64,000 nucleotides of DNA from positions 8,376,258 through 8,440,257 of the forward strand of contig CM046307.1 of NCBI GenBank assembly GCA_025267735.1. The letters run 5' to 3'. Below are positions 12,875-27,800 of the stretch, one piece after another. Numbering within the stretch: position 1 is the first letter of the stretch; every line of letters begins with the position of its first letter. The notes beneath the pieces were generated by a model. The model worked only from the letters and a program-made list of their open reading frames with translations. It searched no databases and was not told where the DNA came from. The stretch comes from Mactra quadrangularis (lineage: Eukaryota; Mollusca; Bivalvia; Venerida; Mactridae). A program made the position numbers and the translations under genes.

Positions 12875-15800
12875 ATGAATGAATGAATGATCGGGAATTA
12901 CCTTAATTACCCCACTAGCGGCGCTGTTAGAGCTGGATTTGTACATTCGATTGCTTTAATTTACATAATAGGTGACCACTGGGTCTCAGGAAATTTAGAT
13001 TTCGCGGCGCCAATGAGTGTTGCTAATATTATTATAGACACGGCCTATTGATGAAAAAGACAACTTAGTGAATCGTGATGTAGTTAGTCGGTCGTAGAGC
13101 CTATACATTTAAACAATGAAATATCTATTTCGCCTATCTGCTTCATTTCGCCCAAACTTCTCCATTGAGCGTTTTAGTCATACCGTCCCACAATGCAACG
13201 AGTGGTAAGCACAGGAACCAGAGGCGTTCCGAACGTGCAAATTAAGTTCGAGAAAATGAGGGTATGTTATTTCCGTTTTAGAAAAACTGAAACATCGACG
13301 CTCTATTCAGTTTGAACAGTATACAGAAAACAATCGGCCAAAACTCAGACGATACTTTAAAAAGGAAAAGACATTCGTCTTCGTCATTGATTTGAATCAA
13401 TGGTTGAGTTCAAGATTAATAAATCTCCAATGAAAGTTAGAACTGTTGTCCACATCACATCAAGTCACATCAAGTTTATCCAAATATACTCACAAGTACT
13501 TTTATATTTTCTATTTCCAGGAGTATCGTGAAGTTGGTGTAGCACGTATAGCTTACTGGTGCCACAAACATTGGTTAACTAAACCAATATATCATAAAGT
13601 ATTTGAGCTATACATGATAACATTGATACTGATTATACCCTTCAGTGTCATGATTGTTACTTATACTTGGATTGCTAACATTATCTGGCACGTGGCCTCA
13701 AGAAGAGCTGATATGCGTTCTGGAAGGTAAGCGAGATCTTTTTTTATATACTAGGGTTAACGCCGTGTCAACACAATTAAGGCAATTTTAAAGTGGCCAG
13801 CGCCTCAAACATATTCTCGTACCCAGAGGTTATCAAGATTCTCGATCTAACGCTTGATCAAGAAACTTGATAACCTCTGGGTACGAAAATGACCAAACCT
13901 AGCTTGCCTAGAATTTCTCAGTGGAATTACTTTTAATCTACATAGTAATGAAGTAATGATTGGCTATACGCAGAGAGCCGTATGTCTGCATGAATAATAC
14001 TCAATTCTATTGGGGTTTTTGTATTCATTGTTTTTAACAATGAATACTCTGTTACCAATAGATTAATAGCGGTATTCCGATCGGAGTCCTATACTGACCT
14101 ATTGACCTATATATCTAATCAACAAAACCGAACAGCATCCGGATAATTCCGCTACAATAAAATAGTTCGCAAATAGTTCTTTTGTTTCATCGATCATCTG
14201 TGTATTCCTACGCGTCAATTTAATTACGCATTTAACTCGATCTACATCAAACCTTTCTTCGAAGTGACACCGAGTATTGACAAATTTGTGAACAATTGAA
14301 CAATGGTAGACAAATTATTACGTAACTGATAATCGCGGATGTATACATCGATTTCATTCATGAAAAATTATGAATGAAACTACGTTTCCGTATCAAGCGC
14401 TATAGTCACGTGACTACAAATATGCATTTGCTGACAGACATCGGAAGACAAAGGAATTGAAGGAAAGTACTCGAAACTAAATCAGTTTCTCTTAATGCAG
14501 TTTACAGTCATTCACATTATTGGAAGGAATTGTTTGCAAACAATTCCTTTCTATGTCAGCGCTCCCAGAAATGAGAAAAAGAACGAACAACAGTCAACAC
14601 ATAATTGAACTCTGTTGCGACCCAGAAAATAATATAGCAACAGAAAAATGTGTATACTCGAGTACTATCAATTGCAGACGAGTTGAAAAAAATACAAATT
14701 TAAACAAATAGTACTTAAAATTATGATATTCAATGTTTTCACATTAATAAAACTTTATTCTATCTGTGTACGGAGAAAAGTTATTTTGTGCATTGCGCAT
14801 TATATGTCATGCATTTGTATATGTATATAAATTTAGCATAATAATTAGCGTCGTGTCTGTGGCCTAGTGGTTAGCATGTCAGACTTCCAATCATGTGGTC
14901 GCGAGTTCGAATCCTAGGCGCGTAACATTAATTTTTATTAATTTTTTTTTTGGTTTAGGCTACAAAAAATTGATCATGTTCGTCAGATTTACGCACTTAA
15001 AATTCAGAAAATGGAAAAAATTTTTTTGCTCTAGTTACTTTTCACTTATAAAATGAAAACATCAATTATAAATGCAACCATGTTTGATCATCAGTTGAAC
15101 ACTGACGTAAACTTGATGTTTTCATCAACTCTACACTGCTCTAGTTATGTGACGTCATGTCCCCCTGCTGTGTTATTTACGACAAGCAGGTAAGACGGGG
15201 TAGAATATTTAACATTATAATTGTTAATGCCCCAAAATACTCGACTGACTTATTTTGAAATAAATTTTGCATAACGTACCCCAAGACTATATTTATATAC
15301 CTTAAGGTTTAGTCAATTTTTATTTCAGAAGGGTTCTGATGTAATTGTTTTCTTTCACATTATTTATGACAAGCCTCTATTTATTCACTTTAAAGTTTTC
15401 CAGTTTGGTCCATTTTCATTTTATAGGGATGCTGACTCTAAAATCCTCATACATGATGGCTTAAATAATCTTAGTAGTTGTTTGTTGTTTAGTTGTTCCC
15501 ATATCATCCAAATAATATAACTTTATTTATACTCAAAAAGTCAACAAGACTCGTCCATTTATATTTACGGGGGTGCTCAACTGGTACTCATTCTGGATTA
15601 CTAAATTATATTGAGCAGTTGTATGTTGTTGAGTCATTCTCTTATTTACCCAATAACATTAAGACTTTACTAAAACACCAACATCAACAGGTTTGATCTA
15701 TCATGATGTTAGCCGAGCTTATTCTAAATTGTACAGAAATATTGGAAGTATTTAATTAAAGGTTAATATTGAATGAATTCACTTAGTGTATTAGCTATGC

Positions 15801-18800
15801 AGTATAGTAAATGCAAATGGAATTAAATACAGTTAATTATGACGTATGTACCTTATGAAAAGCATTTATGTATGTTAACAGCAAATAATCTTTCTTACAA
15901 CAACCTGCAAAATAATCGAAACTATATGCCCTGTACCCCAATATCAAAATAATATGGTTCAAGTTAGAAAGATTTTGACATATTTCATCTTTGAATGTAC
16001 ATGATTGTATCATATCAATATGCTGAATAAATGACCAACTGGTATAAACACTAAAAAGTTACTTATTATGCTTTTTCTGAACTACATGCTATAATGTGAT
16101 TTTCTGTATAATGTTCATATTTAACATGTATTTTTCCATTTGTATAAAAATTCTCATGAAAATATCACACATTTATTCCTCGCCTTTCGATCGCTTCTCA
16201 AAATGTTTTTTTTCGCTGACCAGCTCTATTTTTTGAGACAAAATTCATAGAACATATGATCAATTCATTGAGGCCTTAACGCCATAGCAACACATATTGT
16301 ATAGGTTATATCACGGAGATCAGTCCATCCACTCACTGTTCCTGAAAAGGCAAAATCTCTGGATCTAGCTGTTAACCAAAAAGAAATCACATCGATGACT
16401 GAGTGGTAGGAGGGAGAATTACCGTAAAAATTATTTCATAACTAAGCTCAACGAAAGTATGCCCCGCCCATGAATAAAACCTACGACCCCTCGATCAGTA
16501 GAATAATGGGCCTGTAAAATGAAATATGAAACACAGTTGACTATGAATGATAAGAAGGTAATGAGTGATATCGAAATAGTATCTTTGAACTTGTTGAAGT
16601 CATCAACATAATTAATGTTTGGAACATATATCACCTTTTCTAGTTTGTGTGTACTAATGAACTCGGGTATTAAATCTTAGCATAACACTTTGAATCTTAA
16701 CATTTGTTTATTTTCTTACATAATATAGATAATTTGTACAAATAAAACACTTTCAACTATTTTGCAAAAAATAACCCCATTCACTTGACGACATTAACCT
16801 CTTTGTTAAATCAGTTCATCGAATGAAAAAAAGAAATTTATCATACAATTAATTCTTAATAATATTTGTAAATCTTAACCTTCATCATTAAACACCATCA
16901 GTGCAGGTAAAATTAATTTCTAAGACCTTTATGATAAGCAGAAATGGGGGTTAAATACATTACTTTCTATTCAGTTACTATATAAATCATAGAATAGCAG
17001 CAGGGTGTTTTAAATCTCTCCTATATTAGATTTTTTGACACACAGACTAATTAAATAATGTGATAGTCATATTGTAACAGTTAATAGCATTGACTAATTA
17101 CAACAGTAGTCATAGTAATACGTAAATTCAATCGTTCAATATTGTAAATGACTCAAGCAGATTTTTATTGTGAAGAGAGTTTGATAAAAAATGTAATCAC
17201 CAGCATTAATAATATCTACGGTCATTCTGTCCCCTTCCCCTGATTCTAAGTCATGTAGGACAGTCGTCAGTCACTGACAAAGTATGCACCCAGTAGTTTG
17301 TTAACAGCAAAATCCTGAGATAAAGCTTCTTCAGGAACAGTGAGTAGGTGGACTGACCGCTGTGATATAATCTATATAAGGTGTTGCCACAGCATAAAAC
17401 CCAACAAAAATTGAATAAATCTAAACACAATGAATACCCCAGTACTTTCAGTGCTTTGATTGTTAGGGATTTTGTTTTTTTGTTAAAAGAGTCAGTATTA
17501 CGTGAATCTTAGATGCCATTGGTTCGAATACTGAACCAGGTCTAAAAAGTTCTAAAAAGATGTGCGTGTTTTATCCGATGTTACATAAATATTATCATTT
17601 TTTATGGTCAAAGTTAAGGTAGATATCTAATACTATAATATGTTAATGTTCATTGATCAACATACAATGTAACCTGAGGAAACTAAACACCTTTTAAATG
17701 AAAAAAAAACAACGTTTCGGACTTCACACAATCTCATTAAAATTAGATCCTATAAACCGACTCGCCCGATTAGCCATTTCATGGCTTTCAGGCAAGTGTA
17801 TTTTTTATGAGTGAATCATCGGAGCTGTTGAAACCACGGTGGCAATACCACGTGACTATGACATAAAACTGATACGGTTTCAAGAAGAAAACAGAAAAAA
17901 ATTAGACACGACTCCAAGCTTTACAGAGCTATAAGTACATGTACTTTGATACTTGACAGATTTCGATGATACCCACGCGACAAGGCGTCGTTCTTTTTTT
18001 AATAGGAAAAACGATGGTAGGTTTTCCAGGATGTGTGCATTAAATATTAACCTGGCGTTGGAAATATGATACGCAACAAATAGTGTACACTTTTATACTT
18101 ATCTCGAGTAATTATCACATAAATCTACACATAATTAAAATACTTACAGCTTTTTTAAAATCCGAGTCGTGGCGGAATTTTTGCTGATTTCTTTTTGAAA
18201 CCGTAGCATTTGTGAAGTCATAGTCACGTGGTATTGCCACAGTGTGAACCTAGCACATTTTGTATCTTAAAGTAGGACACGTAAATTTAAACATCAGATC
18301 AACTGTTGCTGAAAACTAGTGGAGGGTTGAGTTGTCTGATGGTAATGAGATTGAGCTTTAAAAGTTTTCTGATTTCATTGGTTTTATGCATTTAGATGTC
18401 GAAAACTGGACCAAAAATTTGATAGAAATTTACAGATTTCCGGATTTCCTAGTTTATAGATTTCTCAGGTTACATTGTGAGGGTTTATAGTCACGTGATC
18501 TTTTGCAACAACTGATGAAGTGAACAAAACTTTTTTTTGGCCGATTTCTCTCAAATTAAAGGTACTCATTTACAGATTTCAACTTAAATTTCAACTTTTT
18601 CTGAAACTATCAAAATTGTATGGAAATATTTTTAGAAGCAGGAAAGTAGTGTTCTGGTAATGACAATTTTAGGGCAAATTGACATACAACTACAAATGAT
18701 GGTGTTTCATGTAGTTAATATCTACACCGTATGTCACGGTATGGGCACTTTTAGTGCATTTTTTGTGACTTTTATTGTGTCTTTCCTGCAACATATAGGT

Positions 18801-21800
18801 CAGTTGTCTAAAAATAATAACACTTATTTTTTGACACAATTACAGACACTGAATGATATTTTGAAATTATAGAAAAAATAAACCAAATCTGTAAACTAGT
18901 ACCTTTAAATTATAAACATTGAATGGCTCATAAAATAACAGCTACTTTTCTCTCTTTAAGCTATTCTTATCAGTCCTATGAATTTTGACTGCACATGTAT
19001 ATTTTAAATCATCCGCCCTAAAAAAATATTAGAGTGCTTACCTAGAACATCTGTAAAATATTTTTGTGGAGAGGATTCTGAGTAAATTATAACAATTTAC
19101 AGACTAATGAGGGGCATTTTCGGAAAAAATAAAAGTAACAACAATTTATTCGTTATTTGAATTTTTTCTATTTTTGACTGGTGTTAGAATTCGAAGAAAA
19201 GCAAATTTTAGCATACTGTCTAAAGATCATATGACTACATACCCTAATCGTACAAAATAAAATTTTATGCACACTTATAAAGCATGTTACCACTTACTAA
19301 CCTTTTCATATTTCGCGTGCCTTAGTCACGTGACCCATTATACTTCCAGCTGTATATCTGACGTAAGCGGTGATCAACAGCAGAATGGAAACATTGAGGG
19401 CAAGGTCAAGGTCACTCCTATTGTACCCCTAAAGTCACCATTAGCTGTGGGACCATCATCCAAGGCTTACATGGATGATGATAAAACGAGGAAACAGGTA
19501 AATCGGGTAAATCTTTATTTACAAATAAAACTATATAACAAAATGTATAAAGCTGTATACGACGAAAGTCTAAATGTATGACATTGCATTTAATTATTTA
19601 TACTGGGTTTATCGCTGTTTCAACACAACTTTTAGGTTATTTTATGGCGACCAGCGCACCTAACCTAGCTTTCCTAGACCCTTTTTTATAACCAGTACTC
19701 AACTTCCCTTCCACAAAGCCGGACTCTTCCCTATATACTTTATTAATGGTGGAATTGAAATATTGTCAAATCATGGAAGGGTATAACCTCCCGGGATGGG
19801 ACTCATAACCGCATCCTCTTCTGAACACTAGATTTGAAATCCAGGCGCTTCCAACTGCGCTACAAACCTGGGTTACGACATTGTATTATTCACACTTAAT
19901 CTGACGTGTTATGCAAATGTGAAATAGTCGGGTGTTGCACTCAACAATACCGTTGATGTATCAAAATATCAAAGGTTAAACACAATAAATGCAGTTGACC
20001 ATGTTGTGGTTGATTTCAAAACCAAGCGTGTGATTCCAAATGTATGTTTAATAAGATAGCCAAACGTGCAAGAGTCTTCAGCTTAACAATTCTCATGTCA
20101 AACTCATCTATCATCAGTAACATTCGAAACTTACTCACTAAACTCATAACGAACCCGTAGCGCTTTTTCACCAAAAAAAACTTACGATAAAAGTCATCGC
20201 AAGTCAAAAACAAGAAACAATAATAACATGGTGATTTTTTGGCCTATCAATTCTAAATATCATTGAGTTATGTAGACTATTGGACACCTTTTGAATATCG
20301 ATCATAGTTTTGTTTATTATCCTGCTGACTTTGAACAGCAAAATTTATGAAATTGGCTTACGATATCTTTTTTCGTAAGAATTTTTGTAAAAAGGTGTAC
20401 TGGGCTAATTTAGATGAAATAAAGTACTAACCACTATCACTTGTTAGAAGTTATAACAACGCTATACATTTCCCCCTGTCCGTTCAATAACGACTTTTAG
20501 CGAACGTTACAGGTTCGAGACAACTCAACCCGAAGACAACTCAACCTATGGATAACTCAACCCAAAGTTGGGACAACTCAACCCGTTAGTAAAGGGTTTG
20601 AGTTGTCTCGGGATGAGTTGTCTTTGGTTGAATTGTCCCGACCCTAACGTTACAGAACGTTATGGAACGTTCGGAGTAATTGAACAGGCTACAGGTATCG
20701 CTGTGCAACGAAGATTGATAATTTAACGATATGAACAAAACATTGATAAAAATCCCCCTGCTTAATACGTGAAAAGCTTTCTAATTTCATTATTTTTTTA
20801 AACACTTGTTAGAATCAGACTTTCTTTTTTATGGAAAATAAAACTGTGTATTGAAATCTAGTGTTTGACTAAGCCTTGGATATGATTCACAGTCAGGAAA
20901 ACAATTGTTTCACAATTCTAAATCTTCAATTATGCATCAAATAACTTTTTGTAATTGGTATCAAGTGGCGTAGAATACTCAATAGTAAGGACGCTTGACT
21001 ATAAGTCCGGAGATTCTAAATTCAAACCATCTGCAACCACAATACTTTCTTTCGTTACACTCCATACGTAACGCGGGCTAATTGACTGTCAAAATTTCGT
21101 TTTCATGAATATGCACGAGGCAGGGGAGACCAATCTTCTTCCAATGAAATCGCATGTTACTCTTCGATAACAATGATGTCATACTGGAGTTTTACTTTAA
21201 ATAGAAGCCAACTCACTTATCTTTAAAAAATTGTTTCGTAATTTCATTGGCTAGTCTTCGCAATGGTTTCCTTGCGGAACCAATGAAACTGCCTCATTTA
21301 TTATTCATGATTACGAGATTTTGCTAACCAAATGCCCCACGATACATAACACAGCATAGCAAAGTAATGTATTGTGGGATAACCGACGATGAGTTCGATT
21401 CCATGACAGACATATCCTTCCATGAAAAATGGGCAATAACTCTGACTTTTCATACAAGTGAAGTTGTATGCTTCTTGTTAAATGGTAAGGAAGTACCAGC
21501 GAAAGAAAGCACTTGGAAATATGGTCATTTGGCACCAGTTGATAACTAAATAAATAATTGTAAAAAAGCGTAAAATCCAAATAAAATTACTTTAAATCAT
21601 AAAGAAATATTTATAAATGTAATAGTCATTTCTACGGAGTCCCAAATAAATCATTTTAAATACTGTTTTAATATAAATTCTTTTTTTCGAACTATGATTT
21701 CGTTTTTACGAAATAATATTACCGGTTTAAACGAAATAATCTTTTCGTTTTTAGGCAACATTTTTCATATTTACTATTCCGTCTTAACGAAATAATATTA

Positions 21801-24800
21801 CGTTGAATTATATATATTTATTGAATCCTCCATTATGGAGATAATAACATATTTACAAAGTTATTATACAAAGTAATGCAAATAAATAATACGTTAAACA
21901 ATTGTATCATATAGGCTAAATTCAGTGTTATTTTACATCCATTTAATGTAAGAATAGCACTTGTGAGATATTGAAATACAAAGTATCAAGCTATTGTATG
22001 AGTAACATACATGAACATACAATGTATTTTACCAACCCAAGCATGGTGTATGAATAACATACATGAACACACAATATATACTAAGCCAAACATGATGTAT
22101 ATGTAACATACATGAACATACAATGTAAACTAAACAAATCATACTGATACAATGTATATGAAATCTATGCATGTATACCAATACAAATAAACAGAATTAC
22201 TCATTATATGATTTATGTGTGACCATGTTTCACCATGTGATTCTGCTCATACCACGCTTTAACTTTACTAGCATGTAAATGAATCAAAACTATCTGACAT
22301 TTTGAACAAATTGGAAGCGTTCCTCAAGTACATATAACTTCAGAATGCATGTTAGATGTGTAAGATAAATCAATTACTTCTACGTTTGTATATCATATGT
22401 GCTTAGTTTGATTAATTTACTTTTGTCTAAATACTCTCAACTTGTATTGACATCGCGGCCTCGTTTATTCTCGCACTCAGTGAACGAGAAGTAAATTTAC
22501 GAGGATTTAACTTACGTCTTGCTGTGTGTAAACAATTCATTGCATCCACTACTCAATGCTAATAATCATTTTTCCGGAATGTTAAGCAAAACTTAATTAT
22601 CCAGATGTCGTTGTGAAACACTCGACGCCATAACTACAGAGTGGAAAAAAATATTCGCAACTCCTCGGCCATTCTATAGGAATAACCTCGGACATATTTA
22701 GACGCCATTTTGGAATTCCCTTTGGGTCACATGCCCAAACAAAGCGGTGTTGAAGTTAACAAATCGACGATCGTTTAGGCGGTGATAAATGTCTCATTTT
22801 TGCCCATAAATATGAACTACACGATTCAATGATATCCACTAGACAACATATAGCCGCATATATATAATAAGAAATGTATTTACCAAGCCCTATGTGTTTT
22901 CGACAAGAACTATTTTGCATAACCGTTTCGTGCTTCGCCTTGCATATGTAGTAAAAACCCAATAGTCTCGGTGGAACCCAGGAATCCTTCCAAGATTATT
23001 CATTCAAAAAATGATCGAGGTGTTCCGAATGGAAAATATGTTTAAAAAATCACGACTTAATAAAGGTTTCAAATTTAAATTCAAGATTTATTATCGCATT
23101 TTTTATTCAGATGACCAAAACTAGACCGTAAAATTCACTCGGAATTCTACTGTTTTCTTAATTGATAAACTTTGTCGCGCGTTTTCTAACTACAATACAT
23201 GTATTTATAAACAAAATTCTTAAAGCTGCCCGGCTAGCTCTGTTGGTAGCACGCAAGTCTACTGATCGAGGGGTCGTGGGTTCCATTCCCGGGCGGGGCA
23301 TACTTTCGTGGAGCTGGGTCATGATATTATTTCTACGGCCATTCTCATATTATCAGTCACTGACGAAAGTATGCGCTTAGTAGTTGGTCAACAGCTAAAT
23401 CCAGAGATTTAGCCTTTCTAGGAGGAGTGAGTAGGTTGACTGACTGCCGTTATATGACCTATACAATGTGTTGCTATGGCGTTAAACCCGACAAAAACAA
23501 ACAAACAAAACAAAATTCTTGTGAAACACTTGACGCCATAAGTTCAGAGTGGAATCATGAAGGAATCACGTCTAAATTCTGGTATCAGACAGTTATTATC
23601 AGTGTTCAATGTTCTAGTAATCTGTCTCAGACATCGTGATATAACTGAAGGGATTGATAAAAGAGGGGTTAAACATGTGAACAAGACTCATTATTATAGA
23701 CAGTATTAATTTGTCTGTAACAGTTGATGCGTGTACGATAGCTTTAGTAATTTGCTATATTCATTACTGGTAGGCTAGCTGTCTGTCACGCTCTACTCTC
23801 GCATTTTTCGTCTGAAGTCATTAAAATACAATCACATATAGGTCCTGGGTTATCTGTGATAATAATGAAATCAGCAAGTATAGTTTGTACAGTGTCAGTG
23901 AGAATACCGAACCCCCTGTAAACAAACAAAAAGTTATATTTCAAAATTTCTCAAAATGCATTGTGTCATCGAAAGTAAAAAAAACCCTAGTATCGTGAAA
24001 ATCATTCGGCTATATATTGCTCTCTTAAAAGCGCGTTTTCCTACCATTTGAAAACAAATTTGTTATATGTTATAACCATTTTGGTAAATTATTACGGTAC
24101 AACAGCCACTACTAGGCACAATCTCATCTGCTATACATGTATATTTACGCTCAATTGCTGCCTTTGCGCTTCATTATGCTTCTTTTTATGATAAAAACTA
24201 AACTAGCGTTTTGTAGTCAGAAAGTTGACAAAATCCCTTTCGTGTGAGATTGTGCAATGAGCCACATTTCCATGGCGCTCGTAAATAAACTAACTTTATC
24301 ACAGCAGTTACTTCATATCCTAGACTAAATGATCGTAATGTATTTTGAAATGTATTTTTAAAACAAACTTGGTCAAGCGAGAAAAAGATAAAGTAGGTGC
24401 GGTATTAGCACTTGGTAATTGAACTTAGTCATGCACAAATTTGATAAGATTGGAACAATGTTATACGCATTTGAAATAAACGTTCAAAATGAACGCAGCC
24501 AAGTGAGGTTATAGAACACATTATGAGTATACATCTACTTGAATAAATTCTATGAACATTGTGCATTTTATAACCAAAAAAGAAATACCGTTTAGGCCAT
24601 TACTAGCGACTTACGCAAGCAAGTTGACCCTAGTATTTGACTATTTTGAATGTTTTCATTTAGACAGAGTCTGGAATTCAAATGACGCTAATTTCGATCA
24701 GACGTATGACAAATTAATAAAAAACCCAAATGATTACAACAGTAAAAACGTAGAAATGAAAGCTAAGAATTCAAATAAGAAGTTGTTAAGTGTGAATGAA

Positions 24801-27800
24801 TCATTCTAGAATTAATGCCCGAGTTCTTGTTAACCTTACAAAAAGGCGAGTTTCTTCATGTTGCGATTCAATTTCATGGTGCTTTTCGCTATTCGTCGAG
24901 AATATTTTATCCATACCTCAGTGATCAGTCAATCAACTTAGTGTCCCTTTAAAGTATACAGTTTCCAACGCCACTCACGGTTAAAATTAATTTTGTGAAA
25001 GTATGAAAATAGCTTTCAAAACATGGTAATTATTTTTTATTCATTACAATATGTTAACCATTTTAAATGGATTAGATTTAGTACAAAACTTGCAATTTCA
25101 AAAATATTTGACAAACAATTTTAACAAGACTCAGTAAATACCTCCCTAGCATATGAAAATAGAATAATTGTTAATGTGTCCATTAAATTCTATGTTGACA
25201 TTATCAAAATAGCTAACATGTTAAAAAGTTTAGAAATACCATGTACAATCAAATATGTATATTTTTAGAATTATTTAGCTGTCACAAAACATAGTTTTTA
25301 GTTAGGGATTTCATGCCTTAAGAGGTTTAGACCTCCAGACATTGTCTTGGAACAAGTCCAAAGCAATCACTTTCGCAACTGTACGACGCAGTTCTTCGTA
25401 GTTTAAACTCAAAAGTGGTTTGTTGGAATCGAATCTATCCCCGGATTTACTACACCCTACCAACTGCATGATTTTACTAGATAGGTTAGTTTTATGAATA
25501 TAACCCGATCAAACAACAAGCTTACATATAGCGGTGAACCGTTACAACTGCTGTCAGTTCACTTTTTCCATATCAAAAGACTGTCAGTTCGAGAATGGCT
25601 AGTTTTTTTCTGTGTATTTTAAGTATAATCAAATAGTCATGGAGAATTACAGCTGAACAATTTAATCAAGATGTCAATGAATGTTTCATTTCTTGAAGAA
25701 TTTATAGGTTTCAACTACGCCGAATGAAATACAACGTTTCTTTTGTCTTTAAAAGTCATTGGTATTAAAAACTGAAAGAACTCCAAAGTCTTGCATTCTC
25801 TTAATTGAATTTTAAAAAATCTAATGTATTTTCTAGTGCAATTGTAATTAATTATTAAAAAGCACTGATATTGTCATTTGCGCCCCAGAGATGAATGGAA
25901 ATTGGTTCAATAAACTCACCCAGCTGCTTATCAGATTAAATGAAATAAAAAATAAACAATGCAAACGAGGCAGATCGATGACTTTTCCCAGAAAAGTACA
26001 AACTTTGCAACAAAGACTTTTGAAAAGAATCGAATGACCTACCTAAGACCAAAATTTAAGGAATTTTCATGCAAATCATACCAAAACATAAGCATGAACA
26101 TAAGCTTGGAACTAAAGAATCTAAACATCTTCAGAGATAGTGATAGTAGACGACTTGTCAACGAGATTTAGTTATAAATATATTTAAAAAAACATAAAGT
26201 CTAAATAAACCAAAACATATCAATAAAAACGGTCGACACGGTCCTTAATCAAAACCTTTAAAGTTTTAATCGGGACTGTGCCGGCGGCCTGTGAATAAAA
26301 AACACACGAATAGATCCATGGTGCTTATATCGCGTGACTTTTTGTGATTGGTGTTGATCAAAATTTCAAAACAAATGACAGTCAAAGCAGGTTATCTTCT
26401 ACATGTATAACCTTTTTATAACTTCACCATTTGTATAGGATACACTTAAAGTGGCCACCCGCTCCCTGTAATAAGTAACCCGTATGTTGTAATGTAATTA
26501 TATAGAACACACACAGTTTAACATTTAATGTTCTTTATTAATGTGGTATTAATTATCACAGTTCCACAAAATAGTTATAGTTATAAAGTTATAAAGTCAT
26601 CAATTGTATTTAAGTTGAAATATTATTAATTTAGCAGAAACTTATTAAGGCGATGTTCGTGCCTGCACCTCTATGTCTTAACTCACGGTCCTGCGGTCCG
26701 TATAAACCTAAGTCAATGAAACTATGGTTGCCGGTTGCTATATGGATACAATTTAACAATAAACAAAACTCATGTAACAGTTTTCAATGTATAACAATCA
26801 TTGTTAGAACATTGTTTCTTTGCTTTCCTACATTGTTGATTACTCAAGGTATGATGCAATAACTAATATAAAACATTTAAATCCCCAGGTGCAGGCCATA
26901 ATAAATATACAAATCAATAAGTATTAAATATGTAGTTACAAAACATTATCATACATATTCTTAAACGTTATACAAAAGATAGTCAATGGTATTTAAAACT
27001 GTAAACAACAATAAAAATACATATAAGAATGAGACACACCGGTAAGCTATTAATAATAGAATTAACTTTTCATATATCTATATTTTGGGATTATTTCTAA
27101 ATTTAACAATTGTAATGTTACTACATTACAATGTAAAATATTTATTTTGTAACGTAAAACGGCTTAATTTTTTAATGTTTCATCTCGTCGTTTCACTAAA
27201 ACAAAACAGTACAGTGTACATATTTTCCCCGTAAGCCTTCCACTTATAGTATACTTCGCAGGAGAAGCGAGTATTCCACGTAACTCAAAAAAGAAAGCTG
27301 AGCAGCATATTATCAAAAATCTTACGATAATTTTACATAACAATATAGAAGGATTTACGAGTAAAATCGGTCGTAAGACGCTTATTAATACGGGCTCCGG
27401 AAGTAAAAAGGTTGATATTTTTACCTACACCAATCACGAAAGCCACGTGTCATTGGCACCGTGAATTCTTGCGATAGAGAAATGTAAAAAGCCAACTGCT
27501 ATTCTGATAGTGATCTTTGTTTTATGTTTCAGGTCGTCATGATGTTGATCATCGTGGTCATTTTGTTTGCTGTATGCTGGACACCAGTACTGGTCAACAA
27601 TGTCCTTGTAGCCTTTGGTCATCTGGATTACCTTAACATGGGTATATTGAAACCAATCAGGATGATATTCCATCTCCTGTCGTATGCTAACAGCTGTGTC
27701 AACCCTTTTGTGTACGCTTTCATGTCCAAGAACTTCAGGGATGGATTCAAACAATCCGTACTTGCTTGCATCAAAGGACAGTCCTATCTCAGACGATCAC

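Noticed and set aside
24552..24809. 85-codon + strand ORF
   Set aside because: Lys/Asn-rich low-information translation inside a GPCR intron with no splice or domain support.
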